Assembly (NCBI GenBank): GCA_030636125.1
Contig: DAOVXM010000034.1
Location: forward strand, 1-11,352
Origin: Chloroflexota bacterium
GTDB lineage: Bacteria; Chloroflexota; Anaerolineae; Anaerolineales; UBA4823
Reading direction: 5' to 3'
Length of the DNA: 11,352 nt
The translations under genes were made by a program, and so were the position numbers. This document shows positions 1 through 8,542 of this stretch, piece after piece (position 1 is the first letter of the stretch; each line of letters begins with the position of its first letter). The notes beneath the pieces are model-generated. The model saw only the letters and a program-made list of their open reading frames with translations, was not told the origin of the DNA and made no database searches.

Positions 1-1
1 A

Positions 2-196
2 CCTAATATGCAACAGCTAAAATCCCAAGGGGACGTAAACGGATTAATCGAAGTATTAGGGTATCAGGATGACCACAACATACGACTTGCAGCCGCTTCA
101 GTCCTGGGAAGAGTTGGCGATTCGCGAGCGGTGGAGCCCTTGATCGATGCCCTGGTAGTTACAGTTCGATGGAAATCCCATGGACTCGAACAATGA
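2..196 (+). pseudogene. HEAT-repeat (PBS-lyase type) protein, truncated remnant
   Basis: The frame is open to the left edge, so the true start may lie outside the window; the first ATG inside is at 8. Residues about 9-49 from that ATG form one clear PBS-lyase-type HEAT unit: a GLIEVLGYQDD segment, then R-L-A-A-A-S-V-L-G-R-V-G-D and S-R-A-V-E-P-L-I-D-A-L. Proteins of this family normally carry many tandem units and act as alpha-helical scaffolds for protein-protein contacts. Here the similarity stops abruptly after DAL. The last 13 residues (VVTVRWKSHGLEQ) look unlike a HEAT helix, and no other frame downstream resumes the repeat. I therefore read it as a broken 3' end or relic. A very short intact protein is possible but less likely. 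The HEAT assignment is firm; any specific function is unknown. Confidence 0.6.
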
Positions 197-542
197 AAAG
201 CAACCTTTGCATAAAAGCTCAGTAGAAATGCTTTCAGAGAATGGGATTTGGCGAAGTAAGAGATTTTACGAAGAAGTAGGATCTGTAATCAATATAGAAA
301 ATTGCAGGGGAAGGGATCTTGGATGAGGCATTCGAGAAAATTAGAGACTTGAGCAAAACCTGCCAGGTGCATAACGATCAGTTCTTCAAGCATTTTCTTT
401 AGGCTAGGACCGATGATACAAATTGAATAGAATCAATGTGGTTAAATCTTTCCTCGTGAGAGAACATCGGATTGGTGATAATCTCTCGACATAGCATGGG
501 ATTCTAGCATGATTTTCCATGGAATAGACACCAAGACACAAA
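197..542. other. Gene-free spacer between HEAT remnant and hyuB
   Basis: These 346 bases hold no convincing gene. The longest open stretches are around 30 codons and resemble nothing I recognise. I found no good -35/-10 pair, no hairpin followed by a T run, and no tRNA-like fold. A small direct repeat, TAGCATG, occurs at 492-498 and 505-511. The hyuB promoter presumably lies in this spacer but cannot be pinned down by eye. Confidence 0.6.
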
Positions 543-2291
543 ATGGACCCAATTACAACTGAAGTGGTAGGCAACGCTTTACAATCCGCAGCCGAAGAGA
601 TGGGTGTGGCGTTGGTACGCTCAGCTTATTCAACCAATATAAAAGAACGCCGGGATTGCTCTTGTGCAGTGTTTTCATCTGATGGGGGATTGATATCTTT
701 AGCAGAACACATTCCCATCCACTTGGGTTCAATGCAGGGGTTGATGACACAAGTCGTCCAAAATCTGAATAGTTGGCAGCTAAAAGCAGGAGATGTCATT
801 ATCGCCAATGACCCATACCGGGGTGGCGGTTCTCACCTTCCAGATATTGCCCTACTCAAACCTGTCTTCTATCAAAATGAATTGGTTTCTTTTGTAAGTA
901 ACATTGCTCATTGGTCTGATGTTGGTGGGCGTTCACCCGGTGTAGGAACAGCCGGGGATTCTACCGAGATTCTGCAAGAAGGTGTTCGTATCCCACCACT
1001 GTGCATTGTTTCTAAAGGTCAGGTACGTAAAGACCTGCTAGATTTACTCTTGTTGAACATGCGCAATCGCCAAGAGCGTTTAGGAGACTTTCGCGCCCAA
1101 ATTGCAGCTTTAGAATTAGGGGATCGTCGCCTGCACGAACTATTTGATCATTTTGGTATAAAGACGGTAGCAAGGTGTATTACAGAGTTGCATGCATACA
1201 GCGAACGTCGTCTGCGAACCGAATTGAGAGATATTCCGGAAGGCACTTACCAATTCACAGATCAAATGGATGATGACGGAGTCTCTGATCAACCTTTAGA
1301 CCTCAAGGTATCTGTATCAGTTTCACAAGACGCACAGCCTACAATTTTATTTGACTTCACTGGCACCTCTGCTCAGGCTGCTGGAGGGATCAACATGGTC
1401 TGGCCAGCATTGCTGGCAACGGTTTTCTACTCGGTAAAAGCAATTATCGCATCTGATATCCCGTTAAACGAGGGATTCCAGCGCCCGATCCGAATCAAAG
1501 CGCCAGAGGGCAGCCTGGTCAATGCCAAAGAACCAGCAGCCGTGGGTGGGAGAACAGATACATGTCAGAGAGTAGTAGATGCAATCTTGGGGGCTTTGAG
1601 CCAGGTTATGCCCGAACGGGTTGTCGCGGCTTCGAACGGAGCAACCACCGCGATTATCTTCGGTGGAACCAAAGCTATTTCTGGTCGTGACTTCGTATAC
1701 ATAGAAGCTTTGGGAGGGGGGATGGGTGCGCGTGTCTCTAAGGATGGTATGGATGGGGTACAAGTGCATATCACTAATACTTCCAATTTACCCATCGAAG
1801 CCATGGAGATGGAATACCCATTAATTGTATTAAGGTACGGGTTGGTACCTGACTCTGGCGGAGCTGGGAAGTACCGGGGTGGTTTATCGATCCGCAAAGA
1901 CATCCAAGCCCTAAAACCAGTGCTTTTTTCTGCTCATTCCGACAGGCACTGTATTCCCCCTTGGGGGTTGAAAGGTGGATTGTCTGGAGGCCGTGGGCGA
2001 TTCTTATTGAATCCCAATACAACAGAAGCAAAGCTAATTGCTTCCAAAGTCTCGGATGTATTGGTTGGCGAGGGAGATGTGATCAGCGTTCAAACAGCTG
2101 GTGGTGGTGGTTTTGGTTCCCCACTGGAACGGGATCCAGATCTGGTGGCACATGATTACCTCCAAGGTAAGGTCAGTACTCAGGAGGCTCACGACCGTTA
2201 TGGAGTGGCATTGTCTGATGAAGGAGTAGTGGATCACAAAACTACATCAATTCTGCGGGGACAAATGAATGTTAAGAAGGACGATAGCTAA
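543..2291 (+). CDS. hyuB: Hydantoinase B / oxoprolinase family subunit
   Basis: This is the B-type subunit of the hydantoinase/5-oxoprolinase/acetone carboxylase superfamily. With HyuA it forms a cytoplasmic enzyme that, in characterised members, opens cyclic amides such as N-methylhydantoin or 5-oxoproline using ATP. Its 582 residues are near the family's usual length. Family landmarks run end to end: MDPITTEVV at the N-terminus, S-T-N-I-K-E-R-R-D around 30-38, ANDPYRGGGSHLPD at 88-101, IAHWSDVGG at 121-129 (the H/D segment that binds metal in acetone carboxylase relatives), PAAVGGRTDT at 331-340, GGGMGARV at 391-398, and the closing TAGGGGFGSPLERDP around 518-532. The start at 543 matches the canonical family N-terminus, although no clear Shine-Dalgarno sequence precedes it. 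The stop overlaps the hyuA start by one base, so the two are co-transcribed and probably translationally coupled. Subfamily substrate cannot be decided: oxoprolinase, hydantoinase and carboxylase paralogs share these motifs. Confidence 0.93.
   Translation: MDPITTEVVGNALQSAAEEMGVALVRSAYSTNIKERRDCSCAVFSSDGGLISLAEHIPIHLGSMQGLMTQVVQNLNSWQLKAGDVIIANDPYRGGGSHLPDIALLKPVFYQNELVSFVSNIAHWSDVGGRSPGVGTAGDSTEILQEGVRIPPLCIVSKGQVRKDLLDLLLLNMRNRQERLGDFRAQIAALELGDRRLHELFDHFGIKTVARCITELHAYSERRLRTELRDIPEGTYQFTDQMDDDGVSDQPLDLKVSVSVSQDAQPTILFDFTGTSAQAAGGINMVWPALLATVFYSVKAIIASDIPLNEGFQRPIRIKAPEGSLVNAKEPAAVGGRTDTCQRVVDAILGALSQVMPERVVAASNGATTAIIFGGTKAISGRDFVYIEALGGGMGARVSKDGMDGVQVHITNTSNLPIEAMEMEYPLIVLRYGLVPDSGGAGKYRGGLSIRKDIQALKPVLFSAHSDRHCIPPWGLKGGLSGGRGRFLLNPNTTEAKLIASKVSDVLVGEGDVISVQTAGGGGFGSPLERDPDLVAHDYLQGKVSTQEAHDRYGVALSDEGVVDHKTTSILRGQMNVKKDDS
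2277..2281 (+). promoter_or_regulatory. Ribosome-binding site of hyuA
   Basis: AAGGA lies 9 bases before the ATG at 2291, inside the last codons of hyuB. It supports this start, with independent ribosome entry in addition to coupling through the TAATG overlap. Confidence 0.6.
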
Positions 2292-4375
2292 TGCGGGCGG
2301 CGATTGATATAGGGGGTACGTTTACTGATGTTCTTCTCTATAATGAGGAAACAGGCGCATTATGGGCAGCTAAGGTGTCATCCAGCACTCACCAACCTGC
2401 GCAGGCATTCATGTCGGGCTTGAATCTGGCTCTGGCTTCTGCTGAGAGTGAGTTTTCTCAAATTAATGCAATAATGCATGGGACAACTATTGTTACCAAT
2501 ACACTCTTGGAGGGGAAAACAGATTCTGTAGGATTATTGGTTACGGAAGGATTTCGCGATTTGCTGGAGATTGGACGTCAGCAACGTCCCTCATTATATG
2601 ATCTCATGGCGGATCGACGGGCTCCACTGGTACCCCGCTACCGGGTGCGAGAAGTTGAAGAACGAATTGGTGCTGATGGACACGAAGTCGTTCCGTTGAA
2701 TGTAGAAACTGCCAGGGAACAAATTCAAGCTCTCAAATTATCAGGGGTTGAATCTCTTGCGATTGTTCTGCTTTTTTCTTTTAAAAACCAAGATAACGAA
2801 AACAAGCTTGGAGAACTTGCCCTAGATTTTTTTTCTGAGCGTTCTATTTTTCTTTCCAGCCAGATATCTCCTGAATTCCGTGAATTCGAACGCGCCAGCA
2901 CGACGGTTGTTGCGGCAGCAGTAGCTCCTAAAGTGCGTTCATATTTGCAGGAGATCCGAGGAAAGCTGGATGCACAGGATTGGCAGCGGGAGGACCTGTA
3001 TATCATGCACTCTGGTGGAGGCACACTTCCACCTCAAGAGGCTATGAGGAAGCCTCATACAATGGTTGAGTCGGGGCCAGCAGCCGGGCTAATTGCTACA
3101 GCACAATTAGCCCGAACATTAGGATTAGAGCAGGTCATTGCCTTTGATATGGGCGGCACAACAGCCAAGGCGGGAATTGTATTAGCGGGAAAGCCCCTAT
3201 ACACGACCGAATGCGTGGTGGGTGGTGAGATGCATCATGGTGGTCGAGCACGGGGTGATGGCTATCCGGTTCGATTTCCCATGATTGACATAGCCGAATG
3301 TGGAGCTGGGGCTGGAAGCCTTGCCTGGATAGATTCCGGCGGTCACCTCAAAGTGGGTCCTAAAAGTGCTGGGGCAGATCCTGGTCCAGCTTGTTACGGG
3401 AAGGGGGGGAATCAGCCCACTGTCACAGATGCTTATCTGGCGTTAGGATATCTAGATCCTTGCTCTTTTCTGGGGGGAGATATGCTACTCGACTCCCAGT
3501 TGGCCACGCAAGCTTTGACAGAACATCTTTGTAAGCCATTGAATATGAACTTGCAGGAAGCCGCTCAGGGGGTTGTAGCCATTGCAAACGCCAACATGCT
3601 GCGCATACTGCGCCTAGTTTCTATTGAGCGCGGGCACGACCCGAGAGATTTCACTCTGGTTGCGTATGGAGGAGCAGGACCGCTCCATGCGACAATGTTG
3701 GCTGAGAAATTAGCCATCCGCCATGTAATCGTGCCTCGTTTCCCTGGCTTATTTTCGGCCATGGGGTTATTGAATGCTGATGTAACCACAGATTTTGTCG
3801 AAACAGTAATGTTCACATTGACACAGGAGAACCTGGACAGCTTGAATGACTCTCTCAATCGGTTGGGTGGCAAAGCGGATAACTGGTTTCAACGTGTGAG
3901 TGTGCCAGGCGAAAAGCGGATTTTAAGGGTCTCCGCTGATCTGCGATACCAACGCCAGAATTATGAATTGCGCATTCCATTGCCGGGGGCTCACATTTCC
4001 TTGGAGGACGTCGCGGCGATCCAAGCGGAGTTTCACAAAGCGCATATGGTTGAATATGGACATGGTTCACCTGGCGAAACTATCCAGGTTGTGTATTTGC
4101 GTCTGCAAGCCGTGAGACCCTTACCAAAGCCTGATCTGAATCCTCTGGGTAATGACACTCGTGAGGCGGTCTCTGCAAATTCCGATGAAAGCCGATTGGT
4201 ATGGTTCCCGGATGGGCAAGTGCAATGCCCGGTGTATCAACGCGATAACTTACGAGCAGGGCATACCCTTGAGGGACCGAACATAATCCAAGAGAAGGAA
4301 GCCACAACACTGGTTGAGAGAGGCTGGTGCTTACGAGTAGATCGGTTTGGCAGTCTGGTGATAGAACAGGGGTGA
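2291..4375 (+). CDS. hyuA: Hydantoinase A / oxoprolinase family ATP-binding subunit
   Basis: This is the A-type subunit, the ATP-handling partner of HyuB; in the family it phosphorylates the amide so that the ring can be opened. Its 694 residues are typical. An N-terminal hydantoinase/oxoprolinase domain covers about 3-183 and opens with the ASKHA phosphate-binding motif DIGGTFTD (6-13). HGTTIVTNTLLEGK follows at 63-76, then GLLVTEGFRDLLEIGRQ. The central domain (about 200-495) has MHSGGG (239-244), ESGPAAG (260-266), the second glycine-rich motif DMGGTTAK (286-293), GADPGPACYG (361-370) and YGGAGPLHA (459-467). A C-terminal beta-rich domain follows. The protein is intact, with no frameshift and no missing glycine motif. 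A-type genes often precede B-type genes; here the order is reversed. The stop codon lies 19 bases from the stop of the convergent ATPase gene, with no visible terminator between them. Confidence 0.94.
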   Translation: MRAAIDIGGTFTDVLLYNEETGALWAAKVSSSTHQPAQAFMSGLNLALASAESEFSQINAIMHGTTIVTNTLLEGKTDSVGLLVTEGFRDLLEIGRQQRPSLYDLMADRRAPLVPRYRVREVEERIGADGHEVVPLNVETAREQIQALKLSGVESLAIVLLFSFKNQDNENKLGELALDFFSERSIFLSSQISPEFREFERASTTVVAAAVAPKVRSYLQEIRGKLDAQDWQREDLYIMHSGGGTLPPQEAMRKPHTMVESGPAAGLIATAQLARTLGLEQVIAFDMGGTTAKAGIVLAGKPLYTTECVVGGEMHHGGRARGDGYPVRFPMIDIAECGAGAGSLAWIDSGGHLKVGPKSAGADPGPACYGKGGNQPTVTDAYLALGYLDPCSFLGGDMLLDSQLATQALTEHLCKPLNMNLQEAAQGVVAIANANMLRILRLVSIERGHDPRDFTLVAYGGAGPLHATMLAEKLAIRHVIVPRFPGLFSAMGLLNADVTTDFVETVMFTLTQENLDSLNDSLNRLGGKADNWFQRVSVPGEKRILRVSADLRYQRQNYELRIPLPGAHISLEDVAAIQAEFHKAHMVEYGHGSPGETIQVVYLRLQAVRPLPKPDLNPLGNDTREAVSANSDESRLVWFPDGQVQCPVYQRDNLRAGHTLEGPNIIQEKEATTLVERGWCLRVDRFGSLVIEQG

Positions 4376-4394
4376 GCTGCGTCCCAATTAAGCA

Positions 4395-5438
4395 TCAGGT
4401 GGCTTCATCATAAATCCAACAAGCTACCATTTGCCCACCGATTTCAAAGAAAGGCGGATATTCCACCTCACAGATCTTCCCCACTTTGGCAAAACAACGT
4501 GGGTGAAAGGGGCAACCAGATGGAGGATCGATCGGGCTGGGTACGCTTCCGGGGAGAATAATCCGTTTTGTTCGAGCTTCCTTACTCACGCGAGGGATCG
4601 CGGCCAATAGAGCCTGAGTATACGGGTGTCGAGGAGCCTCAAAGAGCGCCTCTGTATCTCCTTCTTCGACGATATGTCCCAGATACATCACGGCTATGCG
4701 ATCACTGATATAGTGGATCACGCTCAGGTCGTGGGCAATGAACATGAATGTGAGATGGAACTCTGCTTGTAATTCTTCGAGCAGATTGATTACCTGGGCC
4801 TGGATGGATACGTCCAGAGAGGAGACCGGTTCATCAGCGACGATGAACTCCGGTTGCATAGCCAACGCCCGAGCTATGCCGATGCGCTGCCTCTGCCCGC
4901 CAGAAAACTGGTGTGGGTAAGCGTCGATATGTCGATCACTCAATCCCACCCGACGTATAAGCTGAACCGTTTCGGTTTCGCGCTCGATTGGATCTTGAAC
5001 GCCGCGGTACTTGAGTGGTGTGCCGATAATATCGCGCACCGTCTTGCGTGGATTTAAGGAGGAATAGGGATTCTGGAAGATGATCTGAGCCAGGCGGTAG
5101 AACTTGACTTCCCGTGATTCGTTTGGTTGATCTGTATCTATAATGACGTTATCGCCTTTTACAGGGTGACCCCGGTAGTAAACCTTGCCTTGGGTGGGCT
5201 CATAAAGACGCGTCATCACTCGTCCTAGAGTGGTTTTCCCGCAGCCGCTTTCGCCAACCAACCCTACTGTCTCACCCGGCCAAATTGTCAGGTCTACTCC
5301 GTCAACGGCTCGGATAACTTTCTTTGAATCCCGTGCTAGAATCCTTGTAAGAAAGCTTGGGTGGATGTCAAAATGCTTTACGATATTCCGAGTCTCAATG
5401 AGTGGTATTGTGCGCTTTCCGTTGTCTTTAGTTTTCAT
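4395..5438 (-). CDS. dppF: Peptide ABC importer ATPase, DppF/OppF type
   Basis: This is one of the two cytoplasmic ATPases that drive the peptide importer encoded upstream. All ABC elements are intact over 347 residues: Walker A GESGCGKTT (62-70, Lys68), Q-loop FQNPYSSLNP (121-130), signature FSGGQRQRIGIARAL (178-192), Walker B IVADEP (199-204, catalytic Glu203), D-loop SSLD and H-loop His236. The NPYSSLNPR Q-loop and the VSSLDVS context are typical of the F rather than the D paralog. The C-terminal oligopeptide-transporter extension has HPYTQALLAAIP and four cysteines (309, 315, 323, 340), a pattern linked to an iron-sulfur cluster in studied Opp systems. The ATG follows the dppD TGA directly (TGAATG), so the two are probably coupled. 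This is the last gene of the operon, and no terminator is visible after it. Confidence 0.93.
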   Translation of the reverse strand: MKTKDNGKRTIPLIETRNIVKHFDIHPSFLTRILARDSKKVIRAVDGVDLTIWPGETVGLVGESGCGKTTLGRVMTRLYEPTQGKVYYRGHPVKGDNVIIDTDQPNESREVKFYRLAQIIFQNPYSSLNPRKTVRDIIGTPLKYRGVQDPIERETETVQLIRRVGLSDRHIDAYPHQFSGGQRQRIGIARALAMQPEFIVADEPVSSLDVSIQAQVINLLEELQAEFHLTFMFIAHDLSVIHYISDRIAVMYLGHIVEEGDTEALFEAPRHPYTQALLAAIPRVSKEARTKRIILPGSVPSPIDPPSGCPFHPRCFAKVGKICEVEYPPFFEIGGQMVACWIYDEAT

Positions 5439-6482
5439 TCAGATGCTCACAATATCATCCCACTTCCAATCAACCTCTCGCCAATAATTACTTTGCAATA
5501 GACAGCGGCTGAATTGACCACTGTTAATTTCAATCATAGGAACAGGTCCCTCTTCACAAACCTGCTTGTATTGGGAACAGCGTGGGGCGAAGGCACAACC
5601 GGGAGGCAAATCGACCAAATCAGGAACATTGCCTGGGATGGGTTGGATTTGCTGGTCTTGAATTGAAATTCGGGGACGACAAGCCAAGAGGCCCTGCGTG
5701 TACGGATGTTGTGGTCTTTCAACAATCTGGTCGACCGTTCCCTGTTCTACAATACGTCCGGCATACATTACCGCGATTCGATCACAAAATTCAGCTGCTA
5801 AAGCTAGATCATGCGTTACCAAGATAATGGCTGTGCCATGCTCGCGATTGATGCGCTTCATAAGATCGATGATTTGAGCCTGTATGGTCACATCAAGAGC
5901 AGTTGTGGGTTCATCGGCTAACAATAGGGCAGGCCCACATATCAATGCAATCGCGATTAATACGCGTTGTTGCATTCCGCCAGAGAACTGATGAGGATAA
6001 GCTGCATAGCGATCCATGGGGGAGGGAATACCAACCTCTGCCATGACATCCAGCACGCGGGATTTTTCTTGTTGGCGTTGGGCACGATTAAATGGCCAAG
6101 GTAGGCGAGTTTTACCAATGATATGGTGTAATTGAAGCGATTCGCGAATTTGCTCGCCTACTGGAAAGGCTGGATTTAATGTTGAGAGGGGATCCTGAAA
6201 AATCATCGAGATTTCTTTACCACGAACTTCTCGCATTTCAGGCGTGGATAAATCCCTGAGATTCTTATCTTTGAAGATAATCTCACCCCCAGAGATTTCT
6301 CCAGGCTTGCGGATTAACCGCAGGATTGAGAGCAGGGCTGTACTCTTCCCGCAGCCTGACTCTCCGACCAACCCTAAGATTTCACCATTGGATAGTGAGA
6401 GATTGACATCGTCAACAGCTCTCACCTCCCCACGTTTTGTTGGAAAGATTGTGGTCAGGTCTCGAAGATCAAGCAGTGTCAT
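5439..6482 (-). CDS. dppD: Peptide ABC importer ATPase, DppD/OppD type
   Basis: This is the second ATPase of the importer, expected to pair with DppF beneath the permease pair. In its 347 residues: Walker A GESGCGKST (40-48, Lys46), Q-loop MIFQDPLSTLNP (93-104, Gln96), signature FSGGMQQRVLIAIAL (166-180), Walker B LLADEP (187-192, Glu191), D-loop TALD and H-loop His224. SGGMQQRV and EPTTALDVT are characteristic of the D paralog. The C-terminal extension has HPYTQGLLACRP and four cysteines (296, 302, 309, 327), spaced almost as in the partner. The ATG at 6482 fits the usual N-terminus (LLDLRDL..F), yet only an A-rich tract lies just upstream, with no good ribosome-binding site. Translation may depend on ribosomes finishing dppC, whose stop lies 15 bases upstream. 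Confidence 0.93.
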   Translation of the reverse strand: MTLLDLRDLTTIFPTKRGEVRAVDDVNLSLSNGEILGLVGESGCGKSTALLSILRLIRKPGEISGGEIIFKDKNLRDLSTPEMREVRGKEISMIFQDPLSTLNPAFPVGEQIRESLQLHHIIGKTRLPWPFNRAQRQQEKSRVLDVMAEVGIPSPMDRYAAYPHQFSGGMQQRVLIAIALICGPALLLADEPTTALDVTIQAQIIDLMKRINREHGTAIILVTHDLALAAEFCDRIAVMYAGRIVEQGTVDQIVERPQHPYTQGLLACRPRISIQDQQIQPIPGNVPDLVDLPPGCAFAPRCSQYKQVCEEGPVPMIEINSGQFSRCLLQSNYWREVDWKWDDIVSI

Positions 6483-6497
6483 ATCATTTAAGTTTTT

Positions 6498-7436
6498 TTA
6501 ACCCTCGACCTTTAATCGGGGATCTAATATATCTCGCAGACCTTCACCAAATAGATTAATCGCCAATACCAGAACTACGATGGCGAGTCCAGGGAAGGTG
6601 GATACCCAGGGAGAGACCAGCATGTAATCACGACCGGCGCTGACCATAGAACCCCAGGCGGGTATGTGTGGAGGGATGCCCAATCCTAGGAAACTCAAGC
6701 TGGCTTCCATAATGATCATAAAACCAATCCGCAACGTGCCTAAAACGAACACCGATTGAATGATGTTGGGGAGGATTTCACGCCCCATGATAGAGATGTG
6801 ACTGTTGCCGGTCACCTTGGCTGCCTCGACATATTCCTGTGTTTTCTCTGAGAGCATCTCTCCCCGCGCCAGCCGGAAAAACTCGACCCAACCCTTAAAA
6901 GTCAAAGCCAAGATAAGGATCCAAAATCCAGAACCCAGAAATGCCATTACTCCAATGGCAAATATGAGGAACGGAAAGGCAAGCAACAAATCAGCAAAGC
7001 GAGAGACGGTGCTGTCGAAGCGCCCACGGTAATAACCAGTTATGGTTCCCAGAAGCAATCCAATCCCCACAGAGATGCCCACTGAAAGCAATCCTACGAT
7101 TAGGGAGACGCGGGCCCCATAGATAATGCGAGTCAACAGGTCTCGCCCCTGTGCATCAGTGCCAAGAGGGTATTCCCATGATCCCTCGAGATACCATGCA
7201 GGTGGATTCAGACGCTCTCGCAGGTTCCCTATAGTAGGGTCATGAACAGTGATTTGATCGGCAAAAATTGCGGCGAGTATATAGAGAAAAATCACGATCC
7301 CGCCGAGTATTACGATGGGATGCTTACGCAACTCCCCAAGGAACTCTTTGAAGTTTCGCTGCCAGAGGTTTATACGAATTCGCCAGAGGTATAGAAGCCG
7401 CGTGGTTGATGATTCGATGTCTTGAGATTTTTCCAT
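6498..7436 (-). CDS. dppC: Peptide ABC importer permease, DppC/OppC type
   Basis: This is an inner-membrane channel subunit of the importer, 312 residues, the usual size for DppC/OppC. A cytoplasmic N-terminus of about 40 residues precedes the first membrane segment (about 41-60). The linker PLGTDAQGRDLLTRIIYGAR (90-109) is the hallmark of C-type permeases. Further hydrophobic spans lie at about 110-132, 147-168, 170-181, 231-247 and 282-297. The ATPase-docking EAA loop is at 201-223: EYVEAAKVTGNSHISIMGRE followed by ILP. SFLGLGIPPHIPAWGSM (248-264) and the end LRDILDPRLK are also family hallmarks. The start at 7436 is backed by AAGGA 9 bases upstream (7450-7446). The gene lies 32 bases after dppB and 15 bases before dppD, in the middle of the operon. 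Confidence 0.93.
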   Translation of the reverse strand: MEKSQDIESSTTRLLYLWRIRINLWQRNFKEFLGELRKHPIVILGGIVIFLYILAAIFADQITVHDPTIGNLRERLNPPAWYLEGSWEYPLGTDAQGRDLLTRIIYGARVSLIVGLLSVGISVGIGLLLGTITGYYRGRFDSTVSRFADLLLAFPFLIFAIGVMAFLGSGFWILILALTFKGWVEFFRLARGEMLSEKTQEYVEAAKVTGNSHISIMGREILPNIIQSVFVLGTLRIGFMIIMEASLSFLGLGIPPHIPAWGSMVSAGRDYMLVSPWVSTFPGLAIVVLVLAINLFGEGLRDILDPRLKVEG

Positions 7437-7468
7437 CTCTGACAGTCCTTTTCTTTAATACCAATGGT

Positions 7469-8479
7469 TTAGAGTGTGATCTTGGGGTTCAAATATGTAT
7501 AAAGTAAGTCTACGATCAAATTCGCCATCACAAAAATGAAGGCGTAGATCATTACTGAACCCTGGACAAGTGGGAAATCACGATTAAAAATTGCGTCGAC
7601 TACCATACTTCCCAATCCTGGCCAACTGAATACGGTTTCAATGATCATATTCCCACCTAGCAGGATACCCACTTGTAATCCTACGACAGTTACAGTGGGG
7701 ATTAAGGCGTTCCGTAAGGCGTGTTTCATCACTACGCTCGATTCAGGTGCTCCTTTGCTGCGAGCCAGGGTGACGTAGTCTGAACGCAAGGTTTCCAGCA
7801 TGCTGGAACGTAACACTCGCGCTACAATCGCTGTTACTGCAGCACCCAGTGCAATCGAAGGAAGCACGAGATGTTTGAGGCTGCTGACCAGAGCTTCTTT
7901 GTTTCGAGTGATGATACTGTCCAGAACATAGAAACCGGTCACTTCCTGCAACTGGGCATCAAAATCAATTCGCCCCTGGACGGGTAACCAGCGCAGCCTG
8001 ACAGAGAAAAATAAGATCAAGATGATACCTAGCCAAAACCCCGGCATGGAGATTCCCAGGAAGGAAATGCCCATGCTTAATCGGTCTATGAGGGAGTTTT
8101 GTCTTACTGCAGAAAGGATGCCGACTGGAATTGCGATGATCAAACTGAAGAATAATGCTCCCAAGGCAAGTTCGATCGTTGCTGGGAGTCGTTCTGCAAT
8201 GAGCGTCGTTACAGGCAGTTTGAGGACATAGGAATAGCCCAAATCACCTCGAACAGCATCTTTGAGGAAAAGCCATAACTGTATGTGTAGGGGTTCATCC
8301 AGGTGGAATTCACTACGCAATTGCTCCATCTCCCCTGTGGTAACTGTGCCACTATCTCCAAGCATAATGTCCACAGGATCTCCAGGTGTAAGACGGATAA
8401 ACATAAAGACCACAATGGCTACGCCAAACATAATCGGAATAGTGGCCAGTATTCGCTCAAGTACTTTAACTGCTCTCAC
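7469..8479 (-). CDS. dppB: Peptide ABC importer permease, DppB/OppB type
   Basis: This is the second inner-membrane channel subunit, 336 residues, normal for DppB/OppB. The first membrane helix is at about 9-29 and is followed by the B-type signature FIRLTPGDPVDIMLGD (27-42), then a loop containing LHLDEP-like FHLDEPLHIQL (58-68) and GDLGYSY (78-84). Membrane spans follow at about 101-123, 138-160, 204-225, 262-280 and 307-329. The EAA loop, contacting the ATPases, covers 234-261 (DYVTLARSKGAPESSVVMKH, then ALRNALIP). The C-terminus YTYLNPKI is typical. The start is GTG rather than ATG; AGGAG 9 bases upstream supports it, and an ATG slightly further upstream is out of frame. A 153-base gap with repeats separates it from the lipoprotein gene. 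Confidence 0.93.
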   Translation of the reverse strand: MRAVKVLERILATIPIMFGVAIVVFMFIRLTPGDPVDIMLGDSGTVTTGEMEQLRSEFHLDEPLHIQLWLFLKDAVRGDLGYSYVLKLPVTTLIAERLPATIELALGALFFSLIIAIPVGILSAVRQNSLIDRLSMGISFLGISMPGFWLGIILILFFSVRLRWLPVQGRIDFDAQLQEVTGFYVLDSIITRNKEALVSSLKHLVLPSIALGAAVTAIVARVLRSSMLETLRSDYVTLARSKGAPESSVVMKHALRNALIPTVTVVGLQVGILLGGNMIIETVFSWPGLGSMVVDAIFNRDFPLVQGSVMIYAFIFVMANLIVDLLYTYLNPKITL

Positions 8480-8488
8480 AGGTAACAG

Positions 8489-8493
8489 CTCCT
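8489..8493 (-). promoter_or_regulatory. Ribosome-binding site fixing the GTG start of dppB
   Basis: On the minus strand AGGAG (8493-8489) lies 9 bases before the GTG at 8479-8477. Because the start codon is not ATG, this well-placed site is the main reason for choosing it. Confidence 0.7.
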
Positions 8494-8542
8494 ATCAGCT
8501 GACATGGTGAAAAGTGTACCTAAATGGAGGAGAGATAAGGAT

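Noticed and set aside
319..402. TTG-started frame of 27 residues after a purine-rich stretch (ILDEAFEKIRDL-like peptide)
   Set aside because: Too short, with no family resemblance and a stop just upstream; at most a relic of a decayed gene.
1464..1903. Overlapping minus-strand frames of 101 and 112 codons inside hyuB
   Set aside because: They are antisense shadows of a strongly conserved enzyme region, with no start signals or domain similarity.
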